Counted from the stretch's first letter, positions 8,072 through 17,089 are shown. The stretch: 64,000 nucleotides of DNA from Mycobacterium malmoense (GCF_019645855.1 NZ_CP080999.1:1984001-2048000), one strand, 5' to 3'. Numbers and translations: made by a program. Notes: generated by a model not told the origin, from the letters alone.

Positions 8072-9421
8072 TCAACTCGTCGATTGCCGGGCGCGGCGCA
8101 GGCTTTCGAGTTCGCCCGCGATCCCCGGGCTGACGTCCACGGGGTAGGACCAGCCGGTGGCTTCCAGCGAACGAAGCTGCGGCGGAAGCCGATCGACCTG
8201 CTGGCGCGCCCAATTCCGCGACTCCTGAAGATTGCGTTGCGGAAGGCGCCGGCCGTTTTTCATGACGGGCACCAACAGCGGCTCGCCGTCGAGGTGTTCG
8301 CCGGGCATGCCGATCGTGTCGCCGGCGAAGAGCCCGTCGGCAAGCCGGCGCACCACCTGCTTGCGGCCGGGATAGATCACCTTGCCACTGGAGAACTTCG
8401 TCCGCCCGGTGCCCTCGTACTCCACCAGCTTGTACGCCATGTCGAGCGCCGGCGCATCTTGGGCCACGACGAGTTTGGTGCCCACGGCGAAGGTGTCGAT
8501 GGGGCAGTCGTCGTCCATCAGCGCCGCGATGCGGTACTCGTCGAGACCGGACGACGCCACGATTTCAACCCGGCCCAACCCCGCCGCGTCCAGCTTGGCG
8601 CGCGCCGCCTTCGACAGCGCACCCAGATCGCCGGAATCGAGCCGGATCGCCGCCACGTCGAGGCCTTCCCGGCGTTTGGCGAGTTCGATGACGTGGTCGA
8701 CGCCGCGCAGCGTGTCGTAGGTGTCGACGAGCAACGTGGTGCCGGGGTAGAGCCGGGCGAACGCGTCGAAGGCGTCGAGCTCGTCGTCGAAGGCCTGGAT
8801 GAAGCTGTGGGCCATCGTGCCGAACGCGGGGATTCCGTATTGCCGGGCCGCGAGCAGGTTCGAGGTGCCCGCTAGGCCGGCGAGGTAGCCGGCCCGCGCG
8901 ACCTTGAGCGCCGCGTCGGTGCCGTGCGCGCGCCGCGCCCCGAAGTCCACCACCATCCGTCCGCGGGCCGCGTCGACCACCCGGGCGGCCTTGCTCGCGA
9001 GCACGCTCTGCAGGTGAATCTGGTTCACGACGAAGGTCTCGGCGAGTTGGGCTTCCAGGATCGGCGCGATCACCTGGACGATCGGCTCGTGGGGAAAGAC
9101 CACGGTGCCTTCCGGAACCGCCCACACGTCTCCGGTGAACCGAACCGCGGACAGCGATTGCAGGAATTCCTCGGTGAACAGCCGCAATCCCCGCAGGTAG
9201 TCGATGTCCTCCGGCTGGAATTGAAACGCCTCGAGAAAGTCGAGCACGTCCGACAGGCCGGCGGCCATCACATAGGACCGGCCATGGGGGAGCTTGCGAT
9301 ACATGGTCTCGAACACGGCCGTTCCCGACACGTGTTCGGCCAGATAGGCCTGCGCCATCGTGACCTCGTAGAGATCGGTGAACAGCACCGAAAAGTGCTG
9401 GGGCGCAGTATCTTTCGTCAT
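8072..9421 (-). CDS. pncB2: Nicotinate phosphoribosyltransferase PncB2 (Rv0573c-like)
   Basis: A 449-residue enzyme of NAD salvage that joins nicotinate to PRPP to give nicotinate mononucleotide. It begins FSVLFTDLYEVTMAQAYL, typical for the family, and has the substrate-binding segments VDFGARRAHG, ARAGYLAGLAGTSN, IRLDSGDLG and ASSGLDE. Length and sequence agree with Rv0573c, the hypoxia-induced second copy (PncB2) in M. tuberculosis, rather than with housekeeping PncB1, though this choice rests partly on context. Its ATG overlaps the stop codon of the upstream fadD gene (ATGA), which implies one transcript. Confidence 0.85.
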   Translation of the reverse strand: MTKDTAPQHFSVLFTDLYEVTMAQAYLAEHVSGTAVFETMYRKLPHGRSYVMAAGLSDVLDFLEAFQFQPEDIDYLRGLRLFTEEFLQSLSAVRFTGDVWAVPEGTVVFPHEPIVQVIAPILEAQLAETFVVNQIHLQSVLASKAARVVDAARGRMVVDFGARRAHGTDAALKVARAGYLAGLAGTSNLLAARQYGIPAFGTMAHSFIQAFDDELDAFDAFARLYPGTTLLVDTYDTLRGVDHVIELAKRREGLDVAAIRLDSGDLGALSKAARAKLDAAGLGRVEIVASSGLDEYRIAALMDDDCPIDTFAVGTKLVVAQDAPALDMAYKLVEYEGTGRTKFSSGKVIYPGRKQVVRRLADGLFAGDTIGMPGEHLDGEPLLVPVMKNGRRLPQRNLQESRNWARQQVDRLPPQLRSLEATGWSYPVDVSPGIAGELESLRRARQSTS

Positions 9422-11271
9422 GTGGATGATCGTTCGTAAAGGCCCGAAAGGCGGTCGGCGAACTTTTCGATGACGACCTTGCGGCGAAGTTTCATGCTCG
9501 GCGTCAGGTCACCGGCGTCGACGGAGAGTTCGCGGTCGAGGATCGCGAATCTTTTGATCTGTTCCCAGCGGTTCAGTTCCACGTTCAGCGCGTCGACGTA
9601 TCCGGCGATCAGTTGCCGCGTCCTCTCGTCGCGCGCTATCTCGGCGAACGACATGCCCGCCAGCCCATGCTTGGCGGCCCAATCTGTGATCGCCTCGCCG
9701 TCGAGGCTGACCAGCGCCACGCAGTACGGCTTGGCCTCGCCGTAGACCAAGAGCTCGCTCACGTACGGGCACAGGCCCTTGAATTTCGCGTCGATCGCCG
9801 ACGGCGCAACGTATTTGCCCTGCGAGGTCTTGAACATGTCCTTCTTGCGGTCGGTGATCCGCAGAAAGCCCTCGGCGTCGATCTCCCCGATGTCGCCGGT
9901 GTGGAGCCAACCGTCGTCGTCGAGCGCCTCGGCGGTGGCGTCCGGGAGATCGTGGTAGGAGGTCATCAAACCCGGTCCCCTGAGCAGGATTTCGCCGTCG
10001 TCGGCGATCTTGGCTTCGGTGGCCGGGAACGGCCAGCCGACCGTGCCGAACCGGTAAGCCTTGGGGCGGTTGATAAACGACGCGGCGGCGGTCTCGGTGA
10101 GCCCGTAGCCCTCGAGGACGATGATGCCGACGGCGTCGAACCACTGCGCGACGTCACGGTCCAGGGCGGCGGCCGCGGAGACGAAGAACCGCAAGCGGCC
10201 GCCGAAGCGTTCGCGGATGGTGGAGAACACCAACCGATCGGCCACCTTGTAGGCCAGCGACGACGCCAGCGACGGCTTCTTTCCGGCTTGCCGGGCTTCC
10301 GACACCGTCATGCCGACCCCGATCGCCCAGTCGAACATCTTCTTGGTGAGCCTGCCCCGCTCGGCAACCATCCCCTCGATATGGGCATGCGCTTTCTCGA
10401 AAATGCGTGGTGCGGCGCCCATGATGGTGGGACGTAGGGTCGCCAGGTTGTCGACGATCCTCTCGACGCGGCCGTCGATCGCGGTAGGGAAGCCGATCTG
10501 CAGCGGCAGCGCCAGCATCACCTTGCCGAACGCATGGGCCAGGGGCAGCCACAGGAAGTTCAGGTCGTCGGGGCCGAGGATGCCCAGCGCGTCGATGGCC
10601 GCCGCGGTGTACGTCCACGCCCCATGGGTCAGCCGCACCCCCTTCGGACGGCCGGTGGTGCCGGAAGTGTAGATGAGGCTGGCGAGTTGGCCGGGGCCGA
10701 CGGCCGCGACGCGCTCCGTGATGGCGTCCGGCGAGTTGGCGAGCAGTTGCTTGCCCAACTGCTCGCACTCGGCGAGCGTGATCACCCAGTCGCCGTCACC
10801 GTCGCCGTCGATGATCACGACCCTGCTCACGTCGGGCAGTTCGGCGCGGTGCTCGAGCAGCTTATCGAGCTGGGCCTGATTCTCGGCGACCACCACCCGG
10901 CTTCCCGAATTGGCAACGATGTAGGCGACATCGGCGGCGTTCGTCGTCGGATAGACGGTGGTGGTCGCCGCGGCCGCGCACATCACGGCGAAATCGACGA
11001 GCACCCACTCGTAGCGGGTCGACGAGGCGAGCGCGACCCGGTCCTCCGGGGCGATTCCGAGCGCGATCAGCCCGCCGGCGATGTTGTGGACGCGTTCGCC
11101 GACCTGCCGCCAGGTCACGCTCTCCCAGCTGTGGTCCAGTGGGTATCGAAAAGCCTCCGCGTCCGGGGTGGCGGCGACGCGGCGGAGGAACAGGTGTGCC
11201 ACCGACGGCGCCCGACCCTCGATCTTGGCGAAGTCGGGCCGCTCCACCGCGGCGAGCGGTGCTATCTTCAT
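9418..11271 (-). CDS. Long-chain fatty acyl-CoA synthetase (FadD family)
   Basis: About 617 residues from the ATG at 11271. AMP-forming adenylate enzyme with the P-loop-like motif SLIYTSGTTGRPKGVRLTHG, the A5 motif EGYGLTET, the A7 motif LHTGDIGEIDAEG and the A8 motif ITDRKKDMFKTSQGKYV. The overall layout is that of long-chain (FadD15/bubblegum-type) acyl-CoA synthetases. The open frame extends to 11409, but the family N-terminus (APLAAVERPD) begins near 11271. In this island, with a wax ester/TAG synthase nearby, a role in activating fatty acids for storage lipid is plausible but inferred. It is the first gene of a leftward set with pncB2. Confidence 0.85.
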   Translation of the reverse strand: MKIAPLAAVERPDFAKIEGRAPSVAHLFLRRVAATPDAEAFRYPLDHSWESVTWRQVGERVHNIAGGLIALGIAPEDRVALASSTRYEWVLVDFAVMCAAAATTTVYPTTNAADVAYIVANSGSRVVVAENQAQLDKLLEHRAELPDVSRVVIIDGDGDGDWVITLAECEQLGKQLLANSPDAITERVAAVGPGQLASLIYTSGTTGRPKGVRLTHGAWTYTAAAIDALGILGPDDLNFLWLPLAHAFGKVMLALPLQIGFPTAIDGRVERIVDNLATLRPTIMGAAPRIFEKAHAHIEGMVAERGRLTKKMFDWAIGVGMTVSEARQAGKKPSLASSLAYKVADRLVFSTIRERFGGRLRFFVSAAAALDRDVAQWFDAVGIIVLEGYGLTETAAASFINRPKAYRFGTVGWPFPATEAKIADDGEILLRGPGLMTSYHDLPDATAEALDDDGWLHTGDIGEIDAEGFLRITDRKKDMFKTSQGKYVAPSAIDAKFKGLCPYVSELLVYGEAKPYCVALVSLDGEAITDWAAKHGLAGMSFAEIARDERTRQLIAGYVDALNVELNRWEQIKRFAILDRELSVDAGDLTPSMKLRRKVVIEKFADRLSGLYERSST

Positions 11272-11394
11272 GTTGCTAATCCGTTGGTGCCGAACCGAAT
11301 ACCGTCGGCGTGGCCAAGCCGATACACCCCTCGATCGTGGCGCGCCCTGCCAGTGGCGGATAGAGGCAAAGGTCACGCGGAGTCCCGGCCCGAC

Positions 11395-11411
11395 AGGGTC
11401 CTTTGTCACCG
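11395..11411. promoter_or_regulatory. DosR-like box between fadD and the cNMP-acetyltransferase gene
   Basis: The minus strand reads CGGTGACAAAGGACCCT; the core GTGACAAAGGACCC matches the DosR consensus at 10 of 14 positions. It lies in the divergent region, 57 bp before the acetyltransferase start and about 125 bp before fadD, so it could serve either or both. Confidence 0.45.
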
Positions 11412-11467
11412 CGCTTGCCTACCTACTTCCCGGGCGGTGGCCGCGCCGGTCGCGTACCGTACATCGA

Positions 11468-12481
11468 GTGATGGCACGCAATTGCCGAGATGCCCGGTGT
11501 GCCAATCGATCACCATCGGAGCTGGCGGCGCTGGACGTGTTCGCCGACGTTCCCGCGCGCGACCTCGCGGAACTGGCCGCCGGCCTGCGGCCCCTGCATG
11601 CGGCCGCCGGCGAGGTCCTGATGCGCCAGGGTGAACAAGCGGTGTCGTTCGCGATCATCGTCTCGGGCCGGGTCGAGGTCAGCCACCTCGGCCCCGACGG
11701 GCAGGTCGCGGTGACCGAGCTGCCGGCGGGGACGATCGTCGGCGAAATCGCCTTGCTGCGAAGCGCGCCCAGGACGGCGACGGTGATCGCGAAGGATGAG
11801 GTGCGCGGCTACCTCGGGTACGACGGCGCTTTCGAGCGCATGCTGGCCATGCCGGCCGTCGCCGACCGGATGGTCCGCACCGCGCGGCAGCGGTTGGCCG
11901 CATACGTCGCCCCGATCCCGGTATCGGCCGGCGACCGCGCCGGGCTGTTGCTGCGCCCCGTCCTGCCCGGGGACGCCGAGCGGTTCAAGGGCAATGGCTC
12001 GTTCTCGCGGGAGACGCTGTACCGGCGGTATCAGGGCGGTGCCCCGACCGACGCCCGGCTGGCCTACCTGTTCGAGGTCGATTACGTCGACCACTTCGTC
12101 TGGGTCGTCGCCGACGGCCCGCACGGGCCGGTCGTCGGCGATGCCCGCTTCATCCGGGACAAAGACGACCCGGCTTCGGCAGAGGTGGCCCTCACCGTGG
12201 CGGACGCCTATCAGGGCCACGGGCTCGGGACGCTGCTGCTCGGTGCGCTGGCGGTGGCGGCGCGCGTCGACGGCGTCAAGCGGTTTCACGCCCGCGTGCT
12301 TTCCGACAATCCGCCCGCGCGGGCGTTGGGCGACAGGGTGAACGCCCGTTGGGAGTGCGCCGAGCCCGGGGTGGTGACGACGACGGGCGAGATCCCGGAA
12401 TTCGTTGACCTGTCCCTGGATCCCGGCACGCGTCTGCGAATCCAACGGGTGGCCCACCAGGTCATCCACGCGTTCGGCTGA
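11468..12481 (+). CDS. Cyclic-nucleotide-gated GNAT protein acetyltransferase (Rv0998/KATmt-like)
   Basis: About 337 residues. The N-terminal cNMP-binding domain (about 20-135) carries the phosphate-binding cassette GEIALLRSAPRTATV. A GNAT domain follows (about 150-320) with the acetyl-CoA loop DAYQGHGLGTLLL. This order and the linker ATARQRLAAYV-type helix match Rv0998, the cAMP-dependent lysine acetyltransferase that inactivates acetyl-CoA synthetase. GTG 11468 is preceded by TACCGT and a 7-bp gap, as in leaderless mycobacterial transcripts; ATG 11471 is the next codon. It is divergent from fadD, a possible acyl-CoA ligase substrate (inference). Confidence 0.87.
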   Translation: MMARNCRDARCANRSPSELAALDVFADVPARDLAELAAGLRPLHAAAGEVLMRQGEQAVSFAIIVSGRVEVSHLGPDGQVAVTELPAGTIVGEIALLRSAPRTATVIAKDEVRGYLGYDGAFERMLAMPAVADRMVRTARQRLAAYVAPIPVSAGDRAGLLLRPVLPGDAERFKGNGSFSRETLYRRYQGGAPTDARLAYLFEVDYVDHFVWVVADGPHGPVVGDARFIRDKDDPASAEVALTVADAYQGHGLGTLLLGALAVAARVDGVKRFHARVLSDNPPARALGDRVNARWECAEPGVVTTTGEIPEFVDLSLDPGTRLRIQRVAHQVIHAFG

Positions 12482-12491
12482 CACGAGCGCA

Positions 12492-12508
12492 AGTGACCAA
12501 TGCCCCGG
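12492..12508 (+). promoter_or_regulatory. DosR-like box upstream of the flavodoxin gene
   Basis: AGTGACCAATGCCCCGG; the core GTGACCAATGCCCC matches the DosR consensus at 10 of 14 positions. It lies about 90 bp before the flavodoxin ATG, just after the acetyltransferase stop. Confidence 0.4.
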
Positions 12509-12596
12509 GCATTCGTGCCTTTGCGCCCTTCCCGGACGGCGAGACATGCGCGCAGCATGGATCCGTCCGGGCAAAGTCCTCCAGGAGGAGTTGGCA

Positions 12597-13079
12597 ATGA
12601 AGTCGCTCATCGTCTGTGTTTCGAAATCGCACGGCAATACCCGCCGCGTGGCCGACCGGATGGCCGAGGTGCTCGGCGCCGAGGTCGTCGAACCCGAATC
12701 GGTCGACCCGGAGAAGCTTTGCGAATACGACCTCGTCGGATTCGGCTCCGGCATCTATTACATGACGGTGGACACGAGGCTGCGGGACTTGATCCGCCGC
12801 CTACCGCGCGTCAGCGGCGTTCGCGCGTTCACGTTCTTCACCAGCGGCGCCCGGGAAATCCCGCTGTTGGACTACAACAAACCGGTTCAAAAGCACCTCG
12901 AATCGAAGGGCTTTGAGGTAATCGGTTCGTTCTCCTGCCGCGGGTTCGACACGGTCGGGCCGTTCGGGTTCATCGGCGGGATAAACCGGGGACGCCCGAA
13001 CGACCACGACCTCGACCGGGCCGCGAAATTCGCGGCACGCCTTCGCGACCGGGCCGCGGGCTCCCACGCAGCTTCCTGA
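12597..13079 (+). CDS. Flavodoxin-family protein
   Basis: A 160-residue protein starting MKSLIVCVSKSHGNTRRVAD. The SHGNT segment fits the FMN phosphate-binding loop of flavodoxins (usually T/S-x-T/S-x-N-T), and FGSGIYYM and FFTSGA fit the second and third flavin loops. It would carry electrons by FMN in the cytosol. A very good AGGAGGAG site precedes the ATG. A gene of this type in a dormancy island suggests low-potential electron transfer under hypoxia, perhaps together with the ferredoxin at 21836; the partner enzyme is unknown. The wax ester synthase gene starts 7 bp after its stop. Confidence 0.82.
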   Translation: MKSLIVCVSKSHGNTRRVADRMAEVLGAEVVEPESVDPEKLCEYDLVGFGSGIYYMTVDTRLRDLIRRLPRVSGVRAFTFFTSGAREIPLLDYNKPVQKHLESKGFEVIGSFSCRGFDTVGPFGFIGGINRGRPNDHDLDRAAKFAARLRDRAAGSHAAS

Positions 13080-13086
13080 CCGGGCC

Positions 13087-14514
13087 ATGAACCCGCCGAA
13101 CCCGCTCGACCCGCTCGACGTGGCGATGATGACGGCGGAGTTGGTGGGCAGCCCGATGCACGTCGGCGCCGTGCTGATCCTGTCGCCGCCGGCAGGCGCC
13201 GGCCCGAACTACGTCGACGAACTGTATCGTGGGGCGCTCGCCGGCGACGACCCGATCGACCCCAGGCTTCGCAGGCATCCGCATCGCGGGGTGGACACCG
13301 GTGGCGTGTGGGTCTGGCGTGCCGCCAACGACGTTGACATAAGCCAACATTGCCAGCGCCGGACCGTGTCCGCGGACCCCGACGAGTTCTGGCGGCTGAT
13401 CGGCGAGCTGGATGCTGAGCGCCTCGAGCGGTCCCGCCCCATGTGGATGTCGTATCTGATCGACGGCCTCGACCGCGGCCGGTTCGCGTTCTATATCAAG
13501 GTCCATCACACCGTCATCGACGGTGTGGCCGGCTTCCGGATGATCGCCGACGCCCTGAGCACCGATCCGCGACGCCGATCGATGCCACCCTTCTTCGCCG
13601 ACCGCCGTCGCGAATCGACGCCGCAGCCGGCGCGCGGGCCGCTGCCTCGACTGGTGGCGCCGCTGCGGTCGCTGGTCGGCACGGCGGCGTCGGGCGTCGG
13701 GCTGATCGGGCGGGTCGTCACGGGCGAGTTGTCGACCGTGGTCGACAGCCTGGTCGGTCACACGACCGTGCTGCCCTTCGGGGCGCCCCACACGCGGTTC
13801 AACGGTCGCCTCGGGCCCGGGCGTGCCATCGCGGCCGGCAGCTGGCCGAAAGACCGCATCGATGCGGTGCAACGGGCGGCAGGCGTTACCGGCAACGACG
13901 TGGCGACCGCCATGGTGGCCGGCGCGGTGCGCCGCTGGCTGCTGGAGCGTGGGGAACTGCCCGGGCAGTCAATGGTAGCCATCTGCCCGATCACGGTGCG
14001 CAAGCGTAATGCGCCAAATAGTCAGCACGGCAACATGTTCGGCCTCTGGCTGTGCCCGTTGGGCACCGACATGGACGATCCGGCCGCGCGGCTGGGCCTG
14101 ATCCACCGGTCGATGTCGGAGGGGAAACGCTGGGTGGCCAAGCGCGGATCCGCGGCGTCGCTGCTGACGACCGCGGGAAGCATCGCCGCGACGGTGGTTG
14201 TTCCGCTGCTGCCGTTCACGCCGAAGATCCGCACCGGATGCAACCTTCCGATCTCGCACGTCCCCGGTCCCCGGGTCGAAATGTATTGGAACGGCGCGCC
14301 GGTCGAGGAGATATATCCGGTTTCGACGGTCTATGACGGCATGGCGCTCAACGTCACGACGTGCTCGTACGCCGACCGGGTTGGATTCGGCTACGTTGCG
14401 GGCGCCGACGTGGTGCCCGACGTCGACACGCTGATACCGCTGACCGAGCAGTGTCTGACCGAACTCGAATCGGCTGTGGGCGTGCGCATCAACCGCGGTC
14501 GCCGCCGGCACTGA
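13087..14514 (+). CDS. Wax ester synthase / diacylglycerol acyltransferase (WS/DGAT)
   Basis: A 475-residue acyltransferase with the active-site motif HHTVIDG (His140, His141, Asp145) and the family markers PLDPLD near the N-terminus, PITVRKR, and NLPISHVPGP in the C-terminal half. It would transfer acyl-CoA to diacylglycerol or a fatty alcohol, forming triacylglycerol or wax ester, which mycobacteria store in dormancy. M. tuberculosis Tgs1 (Rv3130c) is DosR-controlled, but this sequence is not a close match to Tgs1, so I give no symbol. It probably shares a transcript with the flavodoxin gene. Confidence 0.88.
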   Translation: MNPPNPLDPLDVAMMTAELVGSPMHVGAVLILSPPAGAGPNYVDELYRGALAGDDPIDPRLRRHPHRGVDTGGVWVWRAANDVDISQHCQRRTVSADPDEFWRLIGELDAERLERSRPMWMSYLIDGLDRGRFAFYIKVHHTVIDGVAGFRMIADALSTDPRRRSMPPFFADRRRESTPQPARGPLPRLVAPLRSLVGTAASGVGLIGRVVTGELSTVVDSLVGHTTVLPFGAPHTRFNGRLGPGRAIAAGSWPKDRIDAVQRAAGVTGNDVATAMVAGAVRRWLLERGELPGQSMVAICPITVRKRNAPNSQHGNMFGLWLCPLGTDMDDPAARLGLIHRSMSEGKRWVAKRGSAASLLTTAGSIAATVVVPLLPFTPKIRTGCNLPISHVPGPRVEMYWNGAPVEEIYPVSTVYDGMALNVTTCSYADRVGFGYVAGADVVPDVDTLIPLTEQCLTELESAVGVRINRGRRRH

Positions 14515-14539
14515 TCTCGCATACACGCGGGACGTCGGG

Positions 14540-15883
14540 TTACCGGTCTGTGCCGGCCGAAACACGTTCTGCCGCTTGCCCGGTGGCGGGTGCCGCGCGG
14601 ACCTCGATGCGGTGGACGCCCGTGCGGTCGTAGAACCAGGCGACCACGGCACCGAACACCAGGCCGATGCCAAGCCCGATCACGCCCACCACCAGCGCAC
14701 GCGACAGCCCGGCGTCGGCGCGACCGTCGAAGTACAGCAGCGCCCTCGACCCCAGGAAAGCCTGCCGCATCGGTTCGAATCCGGCGAGCCAGCCGAAGAA
14801 CCGCGGCGTGGCCTCCAGCGGGATGGTGGCGCCCGTCGACGGCAGGCCGAAGAAGAGGAAGACGAACAGGCTGATCAGCGTGCCCAGGGAGCCGAGGGCC
14901 GCGATCAGCGACGCCGACGTGACACCCACCGCGGTGATGACGAACGCACCGAACAGCCACACCGACAACGGATGCGGCACCGGCATGCCCAGCGCGGATG
15001 CTATCCACAGGTAGACCGCCGACGTCGACAGCCCGAGCAGCACCACCAACGCCCACTCGACCAGCAGCGTCTGCAGCCGAGAAACCTTGACCTTGCTGGC
15101 AAGGCGATACCACGGCCCGAATTCCGCTGGGACGTAACCCAATAACGCGTCGGTGGTCATGCTCACCACGATCGCGGCGGTGACACCGCCGATCAGCAGC
15201 ATCAACGAGAAATAGAAGGCCGAAAGTCCGGCTCCGGTGCCGGCGGGCAGCGGGTTGTCGGCAATGGTCTGGATGTCGATCGGGCTGGCCAGCACCAGGG
15301 AGGCGCCTCCCGGCGGCGGCGCTCCACCGTTGAGCTGTTGCAGCAGCGGGGTGAGCTTCGCGCCGGTCGTGGCGTTGACGGCCGCCATCGCCTTGGTGAT
15401 GGCTTTCGCGGCGATGGCGGCGCCCATGGCGCTGGCGCGCGGGTTGGTCGAGATCGTGATGACCGGCCTGGCCGGCTGTCCCGGCTGCAGCGCGGCCTGC
15501 GGCAACGCGAGCAGTCGCGGCGTCAGGTCGGGTGGCAGCAGGACTTCGGCATAGACCTTCGCGGTGTCGAGTTGGTGACGTGCCTCGTCGGCCGGCAGCA
15601 TCCGGAGGTCGAACTGATCCTTGTCCACGTTGGTCAGCAGGCCGTCGGCGATCGTTTTGCCCGTCGGCCCCGCGTCCTGGTCGACGACCGCGATCGGGAA
15701 GTGCCGCAGGTTCGCCGAGGGATTGAGGATGCCGCCGAAGTACAGCATGGCGAACCCGGACAGCAAGGCCAGGCAGATGACGATCGGCGCCAACCAGAAT
15801 CGCAGCTTCAGCAGGGTGTTGCCGCTCGCGGGACTGGGCGCCTCGTGTTGGGGATGATGGTCGGACGACTGATGGTCAGTCAT
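14540..15883 (-). CDS. YhgE/Pip-like (DUF3533-type) membrane export protein
   Basis: About 447 residues. One N-terminal transmembrane helix (VICLALLSGFAMLYF), a large extracytoplasmic domain (about 50-220), then five or six C-terminal helices. This 1 + loop + 5/6 layout is that of YhgE/Pip and DUF3533 proteins, related to the permease part of ABC-2 transporters, but no ATPase is encoded here. ATG 15883 has an AAGGAG site 7 bp upstream; the frame is open to 15919 without a better start. Function unknown; a DosR-like box lies about 90 bp upstream. Confidence 0.75.
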   Translation of the reverse strand: MTDHQSSDHHPQHEAPSPASGNTLLKLRFWLAPIVICLALLSGFAMLYFGGILNPSANLRHFPIAVVDQDAGPTGKTIADGLLTNVDKDQFDLRMLPADEARHQLDTAKVYAEVLLPPDLTPRLLALPQAALQPGQPARPVITISTNPRASAMGAAIAAKAITKAMAAVNATTGAKLTPLLQQLNGGAPPPGGASLVLASPIDIQTIADNPLPAGTGAGLSAFYFSLMLLIGGVTAAIVVSMTTDALLGYVPAEFGPWYRLASKVKVSRLQTLLVEWALVVLLGLSTSAVYLWIASALGMPVPHPLSVWLFGAFVITAVGVTSASLIAALGSLGTLISLFVFLFFGLPSTGATIPLEATPRFFGWLAGFEPMRQAFLGSRALLYFDGRADAGLSRALVVGVIGLGIGLVFGAVVAWFYDRTGVHRIEVRAAPATGQAAERVSAGTDR

Positions 15884-15972
15884 TGGGGAACTCCTTGCGC
15901 CGCAACCATTGCCGGTCATCTCCGATCCACGCCGATGGGCACCACTATCCGGCGCGCGGCGCGACGGCCGAT

Positions 15973-15989
15973 AGTGCCGTTGGTCCCAA
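15973..15989 (-). promoter_or_regulatory. DosR-like box upstream of the YhgE/Pip-like gene
   Basis: AGTGCCGTTGGTCCCAA; the right half GTCCCAA fits the DosR consensus exactly, and the 14-bp core matches at 10 positions. It lies 90 bp upstream of the membrane protein start. Confidence 0.4.
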
Positions 15990-16017
15990 ACGGCGGTGCC
16001 GGTGTTCCCTGGGCCGG

Positions 16018-16248
16018 TTAGCCGCGAGGCGCGACGCGCACGTGGGCCATGATGCGATCCAGCACGATGTTGGACAGATCGCCGTCGTCGGCGACGCGGG
16101 ACAGGCCGCGCCGCCGCAGGAAGGTGTCGATGCGTCGATCGGGCGACCAGCCGGCGTACGTGGGCCCAAGGTAGCGTGAGCGCAGGAATTCCCGCGCGAG
16201 GCCATCTACGTCAGAATCGGTCAACAGCAACGGTGGGTTGGCACCCAT
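16018..16248 (-). CDS. Small unknown protein in the dormancy island
   Basis: A 76-residue protein beginning MGANPPLLLTDSDVDGLARE; acidic at the N-terminus and Arg-rich later (SPDRRIDTFLRRRGLSR). No membrane segment and no family that I recognise. ATG 16248 is favoured because AAAGGAG lies 10 bp upstream; ATG 16257 would sit on top of that site. A strong DosR-like box lies about 90 bp upstream on the proper strand, so it is likely a small hypoxia-induced protein. Function unknown. Confidence 0.6.
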   Translation of the reverse strand: MGANPPLLLTDSDVDGLAREFLRSRYLGPTYAGWSPDRRIDTFLRRRGLSRVADDGDLSNIVLDRIMAHVRVAPRG

Positions 16249-16335
16249 AACCGTCATACTCCTTTGTTCAGCCGCAACCGCCGCAGCCAAGTTACGTCAG
16301 ACGAGATCATTATTCGGTCACGCACGGATTGCCGA

Positions 16336-16352
16336 TAGGGTCCAAAGTCACC
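16336..16352 (-). promoter_or_regulatory. DosR-like box between the small gene and the SRPBCC gene
   Basis: The minus strand reads GGTGACTTTGGACCCTA; the core GTGACTTTGGACCC matches the DosR consensus at 11 of 14 positions, among the best in the window. It lies 88 bp before the small leftward gene (16248) and 104 bp before the rightward gene (16457). Confidence 0.55.
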
Positions 16353-16456
16353 GCGGCCGCGGCGAAGCGAGCCGGCGCGCGCCGCCAGGCACAGCGGCGT
16401 GGCCGCGAGGACCATTGACCCTGGCGGGCCGGGCACCGCCCACCCAGACTGGCGGC

Positions 16457-17089
16457 ATGGCCAAGGCGACAAGACGGATCACCAAGGCGGCGGCGCTGCT
16501 CGCGATGCTCTACGGGGCGCGGCGGTATTACCGCAATTGGGGTGCCACCAAGGCGGAGTGTCGGATGCCGCTGCCCGGTGACACGCTGGTCGGCGATCCG
16601 GCCATCCAGACGACCGAGGCGGTGTACATCGACGCGCCGGTATCCGCGGTCTGGCCGTGGCTGTTGCGGATGGGTCAGGACCGCGGTGGTCTGCGCCACC
16701 GGGACGCCGATCGAGTGCACCCGGGATGGCAACGGCTCGCGGTCGGGGATGTCGTGCGCCTGGCCCCCGAAGGCTGGCTGGGGCTGTCGGACGGGGTGAC
16801 GTTGAGCGTCGCCGAGATCGTTCCCGAAAAGTACCTCGTGCTCAATGCGACGCGAGCGGACCTGCGCTGGAATGCGGTGTGGTCGTTCCATGTCCAGCCG
16901 CACTGGGAGGACCGCGTCCGGCTGCTGACCCGCACCAGAATCTCCCTGCGCCACCCGGGTGAAGTGTTTGCCATGGAACTGGTCCGGCCGCTGATCGCGT
17001 TGGGCACGCGGGGATTGCTGCTGGGAATCAAGCACCGGGTCGAGCGGCAGGCCCCGGCGAACCCGCGGCCGGCCGTCGAGATCAGTTGA
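16457..17089 (+). CDS. SRPBCC (polyketide cyclase-like) protein
   Basis: A 210-residue protein. After a short basic, hydrophobic N-terminal stretch (AAALLAMLYGARRYYR) comes a START/SRPBCC-like domain beginning TTEAVYIDAPVSAVWPWLLR, the usual first strand and helix of this lipid-binding fold. The ligand is unknown. The ATG at 16457 has only a weak ribosome site. It lies between a DosR-like box and the hrp1 remnant, so it may belong to the same hypoxia set. Confidence 0.72.
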   Translation: MAKATRRITKAAALLAMLYGARRYYRNWGATKAECRMPLPGDTLVGDPAIQTTEAVYIDAPVSAVWPWLLRMGQDRGGLRHRDADRVHPGWQRLAVGDVVRLAPEGWLGLSDGVTLSVAEIVPEKYLVLNATRADLRWNAVWSFHVQPHWEDRVRLLTRTRISLRHPGEVFAMELVRPLIALGTRGLLLGIKHRVERQAPANPRPAVEIS

